Source of the DNA: Zavarzinella formosa DSM 19928
GTDB lineage: Bacteria; Planctomycetota; Planctomycetia; Gemmatales; Gemmataceae
NCBI RefSeq assembly: GCF_000255705.1
Contig: NZ_JH636440.1
Span: 682,737-746,736, forward strand
Length of the DNA stretch: 64,000 nt
Reading direction: 5' to 3'
Shown here: positions 51,031 through 59,230 of the stretch, piece by piece
Layout: every line of letters begins with the position of its first letter
How positions within the stretch are numbered: position 1 is the first letter of the stretch
The notes under the pieces: generated by a model
The model's database searches: none
What the model saw: the letters and a program-made list of their open reading frames with translations, nothing else
Told to the model about the DNA's origin: nothing
Position numbers and translations under genes: made by a program

Positions 51031-51052
51031 GGGGGATTTGTCCCGGTGCGGA

Positions 51053-52078
51053 TCACAGAAGGGTGCAATTCAAGGCGGACAGCACGGCCTGAATCGGGCA
51101 GGCATAGGTCTGGGTGCCGTTTCCGGCGTAGAGCAGGCCGACCACTTCCCCGGTTGTGCTGAGAATCGCCGAGCCAGAGTCGCCGTGATCCGAGAACATG
51201 GTGCCGTTGTCCCCGACGATTTCAAATTGCTGGTTGAACCAGCAGTTGCCCGGATCATACGGGATCGGGCCGACCACGGTGCCGATGGCGGTGATGGTGC
51301 CGTGCGTCAGCCCGGTTGTCCGGCCGATCTTGAACACCTTGTCGCCGACTTTCGGGGTGCCCGTCCCGTGCGGAGCCACTTGATGACGGGACGGCAGATA
51401 AGTTTGCGAGAACGCCACGCTGGCGGTCAGCGCGGCCACCGCCGCGTCCACGGCGTTGAAAACGACATTGCCTTTCGCCGGGCGGGCATTGTTCGGGCTG
51501 GGCTTGAGGGCGACAAAGTCGGTGAGCGTGGCGGCTTGCTGGGCGGAGGAAAATGTCAGACTGCCGGGATGGAGAATCCGGTCCTTCCCCTTGATGCCGC
51601 GATTTTCCCCGGCCAGCACATGGTTGTTCGAGAGGATGGCGTTCGATCCGTCGGCGAGTTTGACGAAGCAGCCGAGGGTGCCGATGATAATCAGCCCCTG
51701 CCCAAGCGCGCCGGCTTTGCGCTGCCGGTCGTCGTCGTCCACATTCTGAATTTGGAGGCCGCACACGAGCGGGGTGGTCTGGCTTCGCTCGGGAATGAAG
51801 CTGGCCGCTTGAATGTGCGGAACCTGGAAATGGGCCTCGATGTCGCTGGAGACGGTGTCGATGGTGACCGGCACCTTTTTGATCGCCTTCAGCGGCTTCT
51901 TGGCCGCCCCCGCCATCGCGGACGCGGGCACGATCTTGGCCGCGTTTTTGACGGCCTTGAACCCGAACGCCTGTTGATGCCGCGCGATCCCGACCGCCTG
52001 AATCTGCGGATCCGAATCGAACAATTCATTGACGGCGGTATCGAGCACGTCTTCACACGATTGATACGACACACCCAT
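51053..52078 (-). CDS. Trypsin-like serine protease (S1, GDSGS) with N-terminal domain
   Basis: 341 residues. The triad is visible: H153 in NNHVLAG, D211 in NAVDAAVAAL and S301 in GDSGSAI. Residues 1-100 form an unusual N-terminal domain (IQAVGIARHQQAFGFKAV, then KKVPVTIDTVSSDIE) resembling the pro-like beta domain that occurs before NAL1-type proteases. No signal peptide. The gene follows a tiny gene of related fold by 36 bases and ends at the hairpin at 51003. Known: this family cleaves proteins after small or aliphatic residues. Substrate unknown. Confidence 0.87.
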   Translation of the reverse strand: MGVSYQSCEDVLDTAVNELFDSDPQIQAVGIARHQQAFGFKAVKNAAKIVPASAMAGAAKKPLKAIKKVPVTIDTVSSDIEAHFQVPHIQAASFIPERSQTTPLVCGLQIQNVDDDDRQRKAGALGQGLIIIGTLGCFVKLADGSNAILSNNHVLAGENRGIKGKDRILHPGSLTFSSAQQAATLTDFVALKPSPNNARPAKGNVVFNAVDAAVAALTASVAFSQTYLPSRHQVAPHGTGTPKVGDKVFKIGRTTGLTHGTITAIGTVVGPIPYDPGNCWFNQQFEIVGDNGTMFSDHGDSGSAILSTTGEVVGLLYAGNGTQTYACPIQAVLSALNCTLL

Positions 52079-52114
52079 GCCACGAACTCCCCTGATAGAA
52101 GAGTGCGGGCGTTG

Positions 52115-52372
52115 TCAGTCGGGAGAAATTGCCTGCGTCCCCCGGTCGATCGGCACGGGCCGGACGAAGCTTCCCTTGACAACGACCGGCACCTTGACTC
52201 CGTGAATGTCCACCGCCGTCGGAAAATGACTCACATCTTCCGGCTCGACCCGCAGCAGAAACGCGGGCGGGTTTTCGGTGACCCCCAGCGCGTAACCGCC
52301 GTCGTAGTCGCCCACGATCTTCTGGTGGGTTTCCGGCTGGTCGACATAGCTCATCAATTGTTTGGCGTTCAT
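52115..52372 (-). CDS. Stand-alone prodomain-like protein paired with the serine protease
   Basis: 85 residues. VGDYDGGYALGVTENPPAFLLRVEPEDVSHFPTAVDIHGVKVPVVVKGSFVRPV has the alternating pattern (x-ALGV ... L-L-R-V ... P-x-x-V-D-G-V-x-V-x-V-V) that I associate with the domain in front of NAL1-type trypsin-like proteases. The protease downstream carries a diverged version (QAVGIARHQQAF). Inferred: a chaperone or inhibitor domain supplied in trans. Start ATG 52372; 36 bases to the next gene. Confidence 0.65.
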   Translation of the reverse strand: MNAKQLMSYVDQPETHQKIVGDYDGGYALGVTENPPAFLLRVEPEDVSHFPTAVDIHGVKVPVVVKGSFVRPVPIDRGTQAISPD

Positions 52373-52702
52373 CGGTCACTCCTTCAGCAAGGACGGGCAA
52401 CCATTCATTATAGCGTCCGGCGGACGAGGAATTCTCTTGTCCGCTACTGGCCGGGCCATGCGGAGACGGATTGTTGACTGGTTGAAATCCACACCGACGA
52501 TGAACATGTTTCGATTGTTGGTTTCGCCGCCCGAGGATTGCGAGTCCGTTGGCGGCGGCTGCCTGTTTCCATCGAAGATTACCGGCCGTCAACCGCCAAC
52601 GCAAGAACTAAATTTTCGGATTTCAAGGGCCAAACAATCATGACTTTTGGCCGGAACAACCCGCATGAGGACATGACCGGGGGAAGACGAACGATCTCGC
52701 GA
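52373..52702. other. Intergenic region between protease operon and small genes
   Basis: 330 bases without a recognised gene; frames are short and unlike proteins. It separates two minus-strand transcripts, so a promoter for the protease operon should lie close to 52380-52450 (AT-rich), but no consensus could be placed. Confidence 0.5.
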
Positions 52703-52954
52703 TTAATCAGCCTCCTCGGTGATCCTCACGGCCGACAACTCGAACGGGCAGCCTTCGCAGTAGCCCGCGGCCACCATCTTCCCGCCGGCCTGCCACAGCA
52801 GCTTTGTTGCTTCTTCCAGAGTCGGTTCTTTGTCAAACTCTTCGATGACTTCCACTTCGCTGTTCATTCGGAGGTCATGGCACAGAACCATTCCCGTCAG
52901 CCGGTATCGCCGTTTGGCCGGGGGAGTTTGGCTGCTTCGAGATTTGCCACCCAT
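52703..52954 (-). CDS. Small unknown protein, 83 aa
   Basis: A basic N-terminal stretch (MGGKSRSSQTPPAKRRYR), a hydrophobic beta strand (LTGMVLCHDLRMN), and an acidic helical domain (EVIEEFDKEPTLEEATKLLWQAGGKMVAAGYCEGCPFELSAVRI) with C-x-x-C. It is similar in organisation to the neighbouring 68-residue protein (each has a short helix starting TLxEAxKLxxxA/FxA). No family recognised. Confidence 0.55.
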   Translation of the reverse strand: MGGKSRSSQTPPAKRRYRLTGMVLCHDLRMNSEVEVIEEFDKEPTLEEATKLLWQAGGKMVAAGYCEGCPFELSAVRITEEAD

Positions 52955-52989
52955 ATGACTGTCTCCCTTCGGCCGGTGATGATGTTTGG

Positions 52990-53196
52990 TCAGGACCGTC
53001 GTTGTTCTTGCTCCGCCCAGTACATCTGTTTGTGGCCGCGAGCTGTAAACTTTTGGACGAGTTTCTCCGCCTCGACCAAGGTCAGGTGTTCCTGGACGAT
53101 GAACGTGTTGCCGGTGTCGTCAATACGCCATACCGCCCATTTCGGCGATTCGGTGTGGCTTTCGGATTCAATAGCCGGTTCGCTCATCGTCTCCAT
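52990..53196 (-). CDS. Small unknown protein, 68 aa
   Basis: METMSEPAIESESHTESPKWAVWRIDDTGNTFIVQEHLTLVEAEKLVQKFTARGHKQMYWAEQEQRRS. Its WAVWRIDDTGNTFIVQEHLTLVEAEKLV segment shares the pattern strand, TLxEA-helix with the gene 35 bases downstream on the same strand. It lies 9 bases before the phosphatase gene and is probably in one transcript with it. Unknown function. Confidence 0.6.
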   Translation of the reverse strand: METMSEPAIESESHTESPKWAVWRIDDTGNTFIVQEHLTLVEAEKLVQKFTARGHKQMYWAEQEQRRS

Positions 53197-53205
53197 GCCT
53201 TGGAA

Positions 53206-53718
53206 TCAGTGCGAGTGTTCCCACTCCAGGAGAAGTTGTAAGAACGCCGGGTGCGGACGGACGCCCGGCCGGCGTGACCGGAGGAATTCCAGCGTTTTGT
53301 CGCGGGGCCAATGCTCCCGCTTCATCAGATACGCGGCCATGACCATGCCGCTGCGGCTCACCCCGTTGCGGCAATGAACAAACACCACACGCCCGGCCGA
53401 CCGTTCCGACTCGATGAACGCGACCTGTTCCCGCAGCCAGTCCAAATCCGGCGCCGGTTCGGCATCCCGGATCGGCGCCCATTTGTACGATCCGACGTGG
53501 TATGGGTCTTCTGATTCGCACAAGTTGAGAACCGCCCCGCAACCGGGCGGCGGCTCCGGCACAAACCCGCCAAGCCACAGCCCGTCCTCAATCAACGAAT
53601 AATTTGGCGCCTCACGGGTGATGCGGTCTGCGGCCACATGAACAACGACGACGACAATGGCCGCCACGGTGATCGCGGCCACGGGCCAAAACCGCCGCCA
53701 ATTCTTTGGCACGATCAT
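53206..53718 (-). CDS. Membrane-anchored dual-specificity phosphatase
   Basis: 170 residues. A single N-terminal helix (WPVAAITVAAIVVVVVHVAA) anchors the enzyme. The signature C116-x5-R122 (HCRNGVSRSG) and the upstream D85 region (APIRDAEPAPDLDW) as general acid fit the dual-specificity/atypical Tyr-phosphatase family. It would hydrolyse phosphoproteins or phosphoinositide-like substrates near the membrane. The two small genes upstream are on the same strand. Confidence 0.88.
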   Translation of the reverse strand: MIVPKNWRRFWPVAAITVAAIVVVVVHVAADRITREAPNYSLIEDGLWLGGFVPEPPPGCGAVLNLCESEDPYHVGSYKWAPIRDAEPAPDLDWLREQVAFIESERSAGRVVFVHCRNGVSRSGMVMAAYLMKREHWPRDKTLEFLRSRRPGVRPHPAFLQLLLEWEHSH

Positions 53719-53760
53719 CTCCGGGACCTGACGGCCGAGTTCGGTTATCGGGCCATCATA

Positions 53761-54621
53761 TCACGGGATCGCCGAGCCGGAACTTAGTTTCAGGGACTTG
53801 GACTTCGCGTCGTATCCCTCGAACAGGCCGCCGGCGGTGATTGTCTTCCCGACTTCGGGGGGCTTGGTGTATTCGGTGACTCGCATGGTCACCAAGACAG
53901 AGGCCCCTTCCGAGCCGGCCAGCCGGAACGTGCCGGTGTCCCCGTTCTTGGCGCTTTCGGTCACCTTGCCTTTGAGAAGCAAAACCGCCGGTTTTTTACC
54001 CGACAGGCCGTGCTTGGCGAGGGCGGCCGTCTCGTCTTTGACGAACTCGGCCGTCACGTCCGCCGCCGACCGCACGGGAGTCGGCTCCGAACCGGCCCCC
54101 AAGTCGGTCACGGTGCAGTTCGTAATCCCGACCACATCGTTCGTCATGTTGGTCACATATCCGATCACGCGAACCTTGCGGCCAAGGGGCAGCGCCTTGG
54201 CCTGCTCCTCCCCGCCCGGCGCGGGGACGCAGGCCACCGCACATGGATCCGTCGAGTAAGGCCGTGGCACGCCCGACAATGCGAACTTCACCGGCGTGGT
54301 CGGGAACTTGTCCTTGGGCACGGGCACGGTCACCCCCTCAACCTGGACCACCTTGTGGAAATACCTCTCGCCGGTCCCGGCGACGGCTTCTTGGGCAATG
54401 ACCTCGGCAATCACCGTGAGTTCCGGCGGGGTTCCGGGGGGCGGTTCGGGCCGGGACGCTTTGGCTCCGGGAGGCAGCGGCTGGCCGACTTGCCACGACT
54501 CGACCTTTTTCCAAGTTTTGGTGTCGGCGGCGGGAGTCGATGCCGACTTCTCCCCGCACCCGGCGGCAAGAAGGCCGAACAAGCACACACAACGGCCGAT
54601 GGTCGTCAAGGGGATGCGCAT
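53761..54621 (-). CDS. Lipoprotein with OB-fold (tRNA_anti-like) domains
   Basis: 286 residues from ATG 54621 (AAGGT upstream; earlier ATGs at 54636 and 54627 lack a ribosome site). Lipobox signal MRIPLTTIGRCVCLFGLLAAGC. The beta pattern EVIAQEAVAGTGERYFHKVVQVEGVTV, KVRVIGYVTNMTNDVVGITNCTVTDL and AVLLLKGKVTE resembles the tRNA_anti-like OB domains seen in planctomycete lipoproteins. The first stretch is Pro-rich (RPEPPPGTPP). The role is unknown, perhaps binding polymers at the surface. Confidence 0.72.
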   Translation of the reverse strand: MRIPLTTIGRCVCLFGLLAAGCGEKSASTPAADTKTWKKVESWQVGQPLPPGAKASRPEPPPGTPPELTVIAEVIAQEAVAGTGERYFHKVVQVEGVTVPVPKDKFPTTPVKFALSGVPRPYSTDPCAVACVPAPGGEEQAKALPLGRKVRVIGYVTNMTNDVVGITNCTVTDLGAGSEPTPVRSAADVTAEFVKDETAALAKHGLSGKKPAVLLLKGKVTESAKNGDTGTFRLAGSEGASVLVTMRVTEYTKPPEVGKTITAGGLFEGYDAKSKSLKLSSGSAIP

Positions 54622-54871
54622 CGTCATACCTTGCATGAAAGGGGGCAAAAACCAGAATGTTTGTGTTTGCAGTCGCGCCGATCAAACAACGGGCGAGTAC
54701 CCGAGGCCGGAACAACCCGCCTAATCTAGGGGGGCCAAGGGGGCGGACAACTTTACGCATGAAAACTTCACACGGCCCTGATACTGGCGTGTGGGAGCGT
54801 ATGAAAACAGATGGCGAGGCTGAATCTGGTCGAAATGACTTCGGCCATTTCACGACGACGGCGAACGCCGG

Positions 54872-55174
54872 TCAATGACTTTGATTTGTTCTGGCGACCG
54901 GCCGTGATCCGCCGGCGAGCCGCACGATCAACATCAACGGGACAGACAGCAATAGGCCGGCCGTCACCCCGATGGCCGCGCCTCCGGCAATCCACCAGCC
55001 GACCCAGCCCGCCGGTTGGGGGTCCACGCCAGCCTGCGGGCCAAACGGACCGTTCACGAAATCATATCCGATGCAGAAAACATCGCCGAGCCATGCCCCC
55101 AGCGTTCCCCCCGCCGCCATTCCGACCCACACAAGCACGGGAATCTTTTGCCATCGGGAGTCTTGCTTTGCCAC
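54872..55174 (-). CDS. Small two-helix membrane protein
   Basis: 100 residues. Helices VLVWVGMAAGGTLGAWLGDVFCIG and VGWWIAGGAAIGVTAGLLLSVPLMLIV flank a Pro/Gly loop (FVNGPFGPQAGVDPQPAG). Each helix has GxxxG-type small residues, as for packing helices. No family recognised. The unknown gene at 55218 starts upstream on the same strand, 43 bases away. Confidence 0.65.
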   Translation of the reverse strand: MAKQDSRWQKIPVLVWVGMAAGGTLGAWLGDVFCIGYDFVNGPFGPQAGVDPQPAGWVGWWIAGGAAIGVTAGLLLSVPLMLIVRLAGGSRPVARTNQSH

Positions 55175-55217
55175 AAATCATCTCCTTGCCTGACGATCAA
55201 GATCACCGGCAATTTTA

Positions 55218-55598
55218 TCAGGCTTGGTTACCGCCCAGCCATCGACGCAGCCTCACCCAACGATATCGCCAGCCGACCGGCGAAGCCCCGACTTCGCGGG
55301 CGATGGCCTCGAAAGCGGGCAAGTCCGTCTGATGTTTGCCATCGAGCGAGATTCCCCCCGGGCAAAAACATCGCATCAACAACCAGTCCGATTCACCGAC
55401 CCGAAGCGTCCAATATTCCTTGCTTTCCGCTTCTTCTCCGCCATAACGGTCAATCACTTCGGCCCGAAACCTCTGACACAGCCACCCGGCCAGCCGAAGA
55501 AACTCGGCCCGATCACGATCGCGGGTGAAGAAAATGCTTGGCGCCCATTCGCGGCCAAAACGGACCAAGCCAACATACGGAGAATCGACCTTCGCCAT
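55218..55598 (-). CDS. Unknown protein, 126 aa
   Basis: MAKVDSPYVGLVRFGREWAPSIFFTRDRDRAEFLRLAGWLCQRFRAEVIDRYGGEEAESKEYWTLRVGESDWLLMRCFCPGG; the end (PVGWRYRWVRLRRWL) is strongly basic. An alpha/beta pattern with several Trp suggests a globular domain, but no family is recognised. It is followed at its 5' side by the 46-bp inverted repeat. ATG 55598. Confidence 0.6.
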   Translation of the reverse strand: MAKVDSPYVGLVRFGREWAPSIFFTRDRDRAEFLRLAGWLCQRFRAEVIDRYGGEEAESKEYWTLRVGESDWLLMRCFCPGGISLDGKHQTDLPAFEAIAREVGASPVGWRYRWVRLRRWLGGNQA

Positions 55599-55706
55599 CG
55601 ACCTGCCTCCCGTCGCCGGTCAGGCGGCCGGAACAATTTCCTTTCATCTTCACCGTCTCAAACCTGTCTGTCAAAAGCATTTATTGGAGATGAAGCTTGA
55701 ACGGCT

Positions 55707-55828
55707 GTGAAGCCGCGACGCGGAGTCTTCGGAGCGGAGCGCGGACTGGAACGCCAAGTTGACAAGGAGCGATTTCCAATGGGTTCCAATCCGCGCTCCG
55801 CTCCGAGGACTCCGCGTCGCGGCTTCAC
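55707..55828. repeat. 46-bp inverted repeat downstream of the sigma-factor gene
   Basis: Bases 55707-55752 pair with 55783-55828 in 44 of 46 positions, around a 30-base spacer. The arms are GC-rich (GAAGCCGCGACGCGGAGTC). It lies 50-170 bases past the stop of the minus-strand sigma-factor gene and could form a very stable hairpin at the transcript's 3' end. A dispersed-repeat origin is likely; no transposase or target duplication is seen. Confidence 0.8.
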
Positions 55829-55876
55829 GGACTTTGTTCATCCAGATGTCGGTCAAAAGAAGCTCTGCCCCAATCC

Positions 55877-57664
55877 TCACTTCCCGTCTTTTTCAACAAC
55901 AAGCACCCGGATTTTTCGTTTCTCGATGGTGAACGTCAGGCCGGTTTGCTTGGCGACGTTGTCCAGCACGGTTTTGTACTCGTGGTCCTCGGCATCTCTG
56001 GCTTGGTCTTCGCCCAAAGTCGGCACGAGCGGCGGCGTGGTGCGGACGTGCATGGCATAGCTCACGGTCTCGTTCGGGGCATGAGTGGCCTCGGACACAA
56101 TGCGGCGGCGAACGAAGCCGCCGAGGTCGCTGAAAAACCTTCCCATGTCGCCGCTGCCGCCGCCTCCGCTGTAGCTCCCCTTGATTGCTTCCTTGGCGTA
56201 GACCTCGATGTGATTTGCGGCCCGCCCTTCCAGCGGCTTGATCTTGAGTGTTCCTTTCGCCACCACCACTTCGCGCTCGACCTCTTTGAACGCCAGCCGC
56301 ACGGGGAGTGTGCATTCTTCGCGGAGGATGCCTTCCAAGGCGGACATCAGTTTCTCCATCGGGGCGTCCTGGCGAAACACAAAGTCCCCGGTGATTCGTG
56401 TGTCAAGCAGTTGTTTGTTCGCCTCCACTTCTCCCATCGGGATGCCAATCTGCCACATCACGCCAAAAAGCGACCCGTCGCCTTGGTTGAAGCCCCACAT
56501 ATGAAGCTCCCCGTTTGTTTCCTTTTGATGGACGCGGAGAGCCATGCTGATGGGAATCTCTGAGTTGACCGACACCAGTCTCGGCGAGTTCTTGATGTAC
56601 TCCGCTCGGCATTCGGGGAATTTGGAAACTCGCTTCAAGACTTCGCCATCCGCCAGACTATAAGCCTTCACGAATTCCTTCATCCACGGCGACGTTTCAT
56701 CCTTCGGCTGTTCCGGGGGCGGCGCGACCGGCTTGCCCTTGTCGGCTGGCGATTTCGGTTGTCGCGCGACCGGCGGCCGATCCCCCTCCTGACCCGTGGC
56801 GGCTCGAAACGTCATCAGGGCGGCGCCGCCGATCATCAGGCAAGCCAGCAGCACGGCCGACATACTCTTCAGTTTGCTCAAAAACATGGCCTTCAACGCT
56901 CCTTCCGTGAGGGCGGCGACCTTGGACGAGATTACTCCCGCCGTCATCGGCCCGGCCGCAACGTGGGTTGCGGCGCTGATCGTGGAAATCATCACCGAGT
57001 TCGGCAACCCTGCCAACGTTATGTTCTGCGACAGCCCGGCCAACGCAACGGCCGACAGGGCGACGCCCCGCCGGGTGAGCCGTTTCGCCAGCATCTCCCT
57101 TGCCCGCGCCAGCCGCCCGGCCACCGTTCCCTCCGGTGCCCCAAGCTGGCGGGCGACCTCCTTCCGGGTCCGTCCCTCCAGATCGCACAGGACGATAAGC
57201 GCCCGGTATTTCTCCGGCAAACGGCTCAACTCCTGATCCAGCAGAAACGGCTCGTCGGACCAAGGCTCCGGCGGTTCGGCCCCGACATCGGGCATCTCGC
57301 TCACCGTGGCCTCCCGCGCCCGCCGTCTGGCGGCCGTCCGTTGCGATTGCAACGCCGTTTGCCGGGCGACCCCGTGGAGCCAGTTGCCCACCATCTCCCG
57401 TGGCACAATGGAAGTTGCCTTGCGAACGAGAACAAGGAAGGTGGCTTGGAAGGCATCCTCCGCGTCGTGATGCGGAAGCCGACGACGGCACACGCCCCAC
57501 ACCATCGGGCCATGCCGCCGGACAAGGGCGTCGAATGTCACCCCGTCCCGGCGTTCGATGAAGCACCCGAGCAAATCCCCGTCGGTCGCCGTGGCCGCCT
57601 CGTCGTGTGACAGTGCGGCCCGGCGAAGCGAGAGAACCAATTCGCTCATCCGGCTGTTCGCCAT
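55877..57664 (-). CDS. ECF sigma factor fused to a membrane/exported sensor domain
   Basis: 595 residues from ATG 57664 (GAGGG six bases upstream). Region 2 (residues 44-110: FDALVRRHGPMVWGVCRRRLPHHDAEDAFQATFLVLVRKA) and region 4 (about 145-195: RLPEKYRALIVLCDLEGRTRKEVARQLGAPEGTVAGRLARAREML) are intact. A helix (MSAVLLACLMIGGAALMTF, 267-285) then crosses the membrane and ~310 residues follow outside or beyond. Gemmataceae ECF factors with C-terminal membrane extensions are known as a class; the extension may sense a surface signal in place of an anti-sigma partner. Confidence 0.88.
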   Translation of the reverse strand: MANSRMSELVLSLRRAALSHDEAATATDGDLLGCFIERRDGVTFDALVRRHGPMVWGVCRRRLPHHDAEDAFQATFLVLVRKATSIVPREMVGNWLHGVARQTALQSQRTAARRRAREATVSEMPDVGAEPPEPWSDEPFLLDQELSRLPEKYRALIVLCDLEGRTRKEVARQLGAPEGTVAGRLARAREMLAKRLTRRGVALSAVALAGLSQNITLAGLPNSVMISTISAATHVAAGPMTAGVISSKVAALTEGALKAMFLSKLKSMSAVLLACLMIGGAALMTFRAATGQEGDRPPVARQPKSPADKGKPVAPPPEQPKDETSPWMKEFVKAYSLADGEVLKRVSKFPECRAEYIKNSPRLVSVNSEIPISMALRVHQKETNGELHMWGFNQGDGSLFGVMWQIGIPMGEVEANKQLLDTRITGDFVFRQDAPMEKLMSALEGILREECTLPVRLAFKEVEREVVVAKGTLKIKPLEGRAANHIEVYAKEAIKGSYSGGGGSGDMGRFFSDLGGFVRRRIVSEATHAPNETVSYAMHVRTTPPLVPTLGEDQARDAEDHEYKTVLDNVAKQTGLTFTIEKRKIRVLVVEKDGK

Positions 57665-57809
57665 ACCCATCCCTCGGCGGGCGACATCAATCGCCCTTTG
57701 CCTCTGATCCGCCGCCGGGCATGGATTTGATACGCGATTTTTTGGAGAAAGATGGATTGAGGGTCTGAGGCCCGGAAGCGGGCAGACAACAATGGCGCTG
57801 GCCGCGTGT

Positions 57810-58865
57810 TTATTCGTCAAACGCTTTTTGGGCGTTCTCCAGCCGGTCAAAGGGCGCCCAGTTTCCGTTGTAGATGGCCCAGCTTTCTTTCATCGGGAAA
57901 CCTTTCGGATAGGCGTAGACGCCTCGCTTCGGGTCTCGCCCCCAGCGGACGATCAGATCGCCCTTTTCAAGCAGGCGAAGAACCTCCGTGTGCCAGTAAT
58001 TCCGCACCATGTGTTTCGCGATTTCGTCGGCGTTGGCGGGTTTGCTCGTCAACAGCGGAGTCAGATTGCCGGCGGTAAAAAATCCCTGCGCCGAGACACC
58101 GACGGCCTTCTTGTCATGGGCGGCGAAGGTTTTTGGCTCGCCGGGGTCGGGCTTGCTCTGCTCGATGAGGTCAGCGGGGATCGTTGCGGCGGTCAGAACG
58201 ATCGCCTCCAGTCGGGCGAACTCCGGCGGGCCGGCGTAGTGAAACCCCTTGCCATCGAAGCGGACATATGGCCCGCCGATTTGCGGTGTTTCTTTCCAGT
58301 GCGCCCAGACCAGGCGGTTGGCCGATTTTCCCCAAGGAAGGACCACTTCACCGCGTTTCAACGCATCCATCATTTCGGGATGCCCCTTGAGCGGGGCCAA
58401 GTCCAGTTCATCCATTTTCGCCGGGAAACGGTTGCCGTTCTTCAGGACATAGTCGCGTACCGGAGTCATGATGGCGGCCGCGGCTTGATAAGCGACGTTT
58501 CGTCTGGCTCGCTCCTCGGCCTGTCCGGGGTAAAAACTCGAAATCACTTTGCCATCTTTGACAAACACCGTCAATTTTGTCTTGCCGCTGATCCAGACAT
58601 ATTTTTTGGTATCCTTCGATTCGGACGACACTTCTTGCGGCGGTCCGAAGACATTCGCCAGCTCGGACTCGGCAAAATCTGGCTGCTCCAACCGGACGTA
58701 ACCCGCCCGGCTCAGGGCCTCCGGTTTGGTGTTCGCCTTCGAGGGCGCCGGCACGGCCATCTCCGGGGAAGACGTCGATCGCGAATTCCGGCCGCCGCAG
58801 CCACAAGCCAGCAAGAAAAACGCCGATAGCGCAAGTGTCAGAAAGGAGCGACTGAATCGCCTCAT
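57810..58865 (-). CDS. Lipoprotein of unknown function, 351 aa
   Basis: Lipobox signal MRRFSRSFLTLALSAFFLLACGC. The mature chain has EDVFGPPQEV-like segments (ELANVFGPPQEVSSESKDTKKYVWISGKTKLTVFVKDGKVISSFY), which resemble SmpA/OmlA-type lipoprotein repeats, then LDLAPLKGHPEMMDALKRGEVVLPWGK and WHTEVLRLLEKGDLIVRWG, probable helical-beta domains. No clear family. It lies just upstream of the sigma-factor gene on the same strand (145 bases), so may share control with it. Confidence 0.72.
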   Translation of the reverse strand: MRRFSRSFLTLALSAFFLLACGCGGRNSRSTSSPEMAVPAPSKANTKPEALSRAGYVRLEQPDFAESELANVFGPPQEVSSESKDTKKYVWISGKTKLTVFVKDGKVISSFYPGQAEERARRNVAYQAAAAIMTPVRDYVLKNGNRFPAKMDELDLAPLKGHPEMMDALKRGEVVLPWGKSANRLVWAHWKETPQIGGPYVRFDGKGFHYAGPPEFARLEAIVLTAATIPADLIEQSKPDPGEPKTFAAHDKKAVGVSAQGFFTAGNLTPLLTSKPANADEIAKHMVRNYWHTEVLRLLEKGDLIVRWGRDPKRGVYAYPKGFPMKESWAIYNGNWAPFDRLENAQKAFDE

Positions 58866-58901
58866 GGATCTCTTTCCCCAATTGGTGATTGCTTTCCCGT
58901 T

Positions 58902-59159
58902 TCAATCAGCGCCGAGATCTTCAATGAAAGAACTGGATGGATAGATTCGCCCGTATTCCACCGCGAGATGATCGGCGATGATTCTTCTTATCTTCAAGGC
59001 CACCGCCGGGTTGGTTCCGGGGCGGCATCGCGCCATGAACTCTTCGTCCGAGATGGGGGGAAACCGTTGTTCAAAAGCTTGGTCGCGTTTGACGGCCATG
59101 ATGACGACGATGATGGCAAGCAAAGCAAGAGCCGACACGCAAATTATCAACGGGGCCAT
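58902..59159 (-). CDS. Membrane-anchored half acyl-carrier-like protein
   Basis: 85 residues. N-terminal helix MAPLIICVSALALLAIIVVIMAV, then a basic/acidic segment (KRDQAFEQRFPPISDEEFMARC) and NPAVALKIRRIIADHLAVEYGRIYPSSSFIEDLGAD. The last segment matches the first half of acyl-carrier proteins up to DLGAD, where the phosphopantetheine serine would follow, but the chain stops there (TGA). So the carrier serine and helices II-IV are missing. The frame is intact and codon use is normal; a designed partial domain or a truncation are both possible. Confidence 0.7.
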   Translation of the reverse strand: MAPLIICVSALALLAIIVVIMAVKRDQAFEQRFPPISDEEFMARCRPGTNPAVALKIRRIIADHLAVEYGRIYPSSSFIEDLGAD

Positions 59160-59230
59160 CGAATCTTCCTTCCAAGTGTGTCAGCCTGTCTTCATTCTTG
59201 CGTTGGGTCAACGAACTGCCATCGGTCTGT

